Assembly: GCA_016721185.1 (NCBI GenBank)
Contig: JADKIP010000014.1
Coordinates: 248,001-312,000 of the forward strand
Length of the DNA: 64,000 nt
Origin: Candidatus Dechloromonas phosphorivorans
Lineage (GTDB): Bacteria > Pseudomonadota > Gammaproteobacteria > Burkholderiales > Rhodocyclaceae
Direction: 5' to 3'
Position numbers and translations under genes: made by a program. Below, in pieces: positions 62,263-64,000 of this stretch (position 1 is the first letter of the stretch; every line of letters begins with the position of its first letter). Below the pieces are notes generated by a model. That model did no database searches, was not told where the DNA came from, and was given only the letters and a program-made list of their open reading frames with translations.

Positions 62263-62973
62263 ATGAGCAAACGCACGGTTCAATTCAGCATCTACCGCTA
62301 CGATCCGGACAAGGACGATGCGCCTTACATGCAGGAAATTTCGGTCGATCTCGAACCGACTGACCGCAAATTACTGGACGCGCTGACTAAGCTAAAGGCA
62401 AAGGACGACACTATTGCCTATCGCCGATCCTGTCGTGAAGGTATTTGTGGTTCTGATGCCATGAATATCAACGGCAAGAATGGTTTGGCCTGTTTGACTG
62501 ATATCGATGAGCTCAAACAGCCCATCGTGCTTCGTCCGCTTCCCGGTTTGCCGGTGATTCGCGATGTGATCGTCGATATGACCCAGTTCTTCAAACAGTA
62601 TCACTCGATCAAGCCATATTTGATTAACAATGATCCGCCACCGGAGCGCGAGCGCCTTCAGTCGCCAGAAGATCGTGAAGAGTTGAATGGCTTGTATGAG
62701 TGCATTCTGTGTGCCTGCTGTTCGACAGCTTGCCCGTCGTTCTGGTGGAATCCTGATAAATTTGTTGGGCCGGCGGGATTGTTAGCTGCTTATCGGTTTA
62801 TTGCCGATACCCGCGACCAGGCCACCAACGAACGTTTGGATAATCTTGAAGATCCGTACCGACTCTTCCGTTGCCATACCATCATGAACTGCGTTGACGT
62901 TTGCCCTAAAGGATTGAATCCGACCAAGGCGATCGGCAAAATAAAGGACATGATGCTTCGTAGAGCGATTTAA
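62263..62973 (+). CDS. sdhB: Succinate dehydrogenase iron-sulfur subunit
   Basis: 236 residues from the ATG at 62263. [2Fe-2S] motif SCREGICGSDAMNINGKNG, and two further cluster motifs CILCACCSTACPSFWW and CHTIMNCVDVCPKGLNP. Passes electrons from SdhA to the membrane subunits. Stop overlaps the sdhE start by one base (TAATG). Confidence 0.96.
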   Translation: MSKRTVQFSIYRYDPDKDDAPYMQEISVDLEPTDRKLLDALTKLKAKDDTIAYRRSCREGICGSDAMNINGKNGLACLTDIDELKQPIVLRPLPGLPVIRDVIVDMTQFFKQYHSIKPYLINNDPPPERERLQSPEDREELNGLYECILCACCSTACPSFWWNPDKFVGPAGLLAAYRFIADTRDQATNERLDNLEDPYRLFRCHTIMNCVDVCPKGLNPTKAIGKIKDMMLRRAI

Positions 62974-63215
62974 TGCTTCGCGAGGATTTTGAAAAACTAC
63001 GCTGGCGCTGCGTTCGTCGGGGCTTGCTGGAAGTCGATATTTCGCTGACGCGATTTCTCGATGAACAGTTTGAAGGCCTGACGGACGAAGAGCAGCTTGC
63101 GTTCGTTGAGCTTGCTGATATGGAAGATTATGATGTTTGGCATCTAATCAGTGGCCAGGCAGAATGTACTGATCCCCGTATTTCCTCGATTGTGGCGATG
63201 CTACGTAAGAGTTAA
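62973..63215 (+). CDS. sdhE: FAD assembly factor SdhE
   Basis: 80 residues. The conserved motif RRGLLEVD and the pattern EEQLAFVELADMEDYDVWHL identify the SdhE/SDHAF2 family, which promotes covalent flavin attachment to SdhA. It follows sdhB directly in the operon. Confidence 0.93.
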   Translation: MLREDFEKLRWRCVRRGLLEVDISLTRFLDEQFEGLTDEEQLAFVELADMEDYDVWHLISGQAECTDPRISSIVAMLRKS

Positions 63216-63298
63216 GTAAGCTTTACGTTCTAAATTAGGCAAATTGATCGCTGTTTTGACACTGTAGTAACAACCAACACCTGTAAAGGGAAGAATCC

Positions 63299-64000
63299 AT
63301 GACGACCGAACGCAAAGCAACTTTGACAATCGACGGACAGGCTCCGGTTGATTTCCAGATCATGACCCCGACGCACGGCAACGACTGTATTGACATCCGT
63401 ACCTTGGGTGCCAAAACCGGCTTGTTCACTTATGACTCCGGCTTTCTGTCCACCGCAAGCTGCAAATCCAAAGTAACGTTCATTGATGGCGATGTCGGCC
63501 AATTGCTTTATCGTGGATATCCGATTGAGCAACTGGCTGAAAACTGTAATTTTCTGGAAGTTACCTATCTGCTGAAGAATGGTGAGTTGCCCAATGCCAA
63601 GCAGAAAATCGATTTCGAAAACACTATCAAGAATCACACGATGGTGCATGAGCAGCTTTCCAAGTTTTTCTCCGGTTTTCGTCGCGATGCTCACCCGATG
63701 GCGGTGATGACAGGTGTGGTCGGTGCGCTTTCTGCCTTCTACCACGATGCCATGGATTTCTCGGACGCCGAGCATCGCAATGTCAGCTTCAATCGTTTGG
63801 TCGCCAAGCTGCCGACTATTGTCGCGATGGCCTACAAGTACAACACCGGTGCGCCTTTCATGTATCCGGACAACTCGCTGGATTACACCGCCAACTTCAT
63901 GCGCATGATGTTTGGTAACCCGTGCGAAAAGTATGTCCCGAATCCGGTGCTGGTCCGCGCCCTTGATACCATCTTCACCTTGCACGCTGATCACGAACAG
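63299..64000 (+). CDS. gltA: Citrate synthase (3' end beyond window)
   Basis: 234 codons of the usual about 430. Type II citrate synthase N-terminal half: FLSTASCKSKVTFIDGDVGQ, LLYRGYPIEQLAENCNFLEV, HPMAVMTGVVGALSAFYHD and the beginning of the active-site region FTLHADHEQ at the edge. AAAGGGAAGAA precedes the ATG. Last gene of the sdh cluster. Confidence 0.96.
   Translation, partial: MTTERKATLTIDGQAPVDFQIMTPTHGNDCIDIRTLGAKTGLFTYDSGFLSTASCKSKVTFIDGDVGQLLYRGYPIEQLAENCNFLEVTYLLKNGELPNAKQKIDFENTIKNHTMVHEQLSKFFSGFRRDAHPMAVMTGVVGALSAFYHDAMDFSDAEHRNVSFNRLVAKLPTIVAMAYKYNTGAPFMYPDNSLDYTANFMRMMFGNPCEKYVPNPVLVRALDTIFTLHADHEQ

Overview
The window reads as chromosomal DNA of a betaproteobacterium, most likely of the Rhodocyclales (Dechloromonas/Azonexus-like). 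The evidence is gene content only: a GntR-sdhCDAB-sdhE-gltA block beside mdh, a glcDEF/hyi/glycerate-kinase block, NnrS, and a Neisseria-like type II-C tracrRNA. No rRNA or tRNA gene and no CRISPR array was seen. Nearly everything from 22 kb onward is ordinary, tightly packed housekeeping or metabolic DNA. The first 21 kb and a patch at 44.5-47 kb are accessory and rich in insertion sequences.

Layout. 1-2.5 kb: most of a type II-C cas9 on the minus strand, cut by the window edge, with a divergent tracrRNA just upstream. 2.55-2.76 kb: the last 47 codons of a DAHP synthase gene and its terminator. 3.0-9.3 kb: a four-gene operon encoding a TIR protein, a membrane-spanning nSTAND ATPase with 14 WD40 blades, a secreted FecR-domain protein and an OmpA-type lipoprotein. 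9.5-11.9 kb: an IS66 element with its target duplication. 11.9-15.0 kb: an efflux operon (DUF3302, HlyD, NodT). 15.2-21.5 kb: frameshifted genes and three further insertion sequences (IS1182 nested in an IS701 remnant; IS256 inside a glycine-zipper gene). 21.5-25.5 kb: SYLF lipoprotein, acetyltransferase, SulP transporter, K+ channel and cobalamin adenosyltransferase. 25.6-31.6 kb: glycolate/glyceraldehyde metabolism. 31.6-38.4 kb: HDOD protein, PP2C phosphatase, RhlE helicase, two-component pair. 38.5-44.5 kb: ugpB-ugpQ, alaS, Nudix hydrolase. 44.5-47 kb: tandem IS5 copies. 47-57.6 kb: beta-helix protein, psd, rlmF, yaiI, nnrS, nitronate monooxygenase, porin, truC, CoA-ester lyase. 57.6-64 kb: mdh, a GntR regulator, the succinate dehydrogenase operon and the start of gltA.

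Two observations stand out. First, the TIR/nSTAND-WD40/FecR/OmpA operon looks like an envelope-spanning signalling or defence device. The ATPase has one predicted membrane helix that would put its WD40 propellers in the periplasm with the two secreted partners, while the TIR effector stays in the cytoplasm. Second, the 12-mer GTTGACCGCAGC occurs ten times exactly in both orientations (nine times followed by A), in different genes and reading frames. About 0.01 copies are expected by chance, so it behaves like a DNA uptake sequence or another genome-wide signal.

Caution: at least seven single-base or two-base indels interrupt otherwise good genes between 13 and 30 kb, most at or beside short runs of one base. 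They may be real decay or consensus errors in the assembly.
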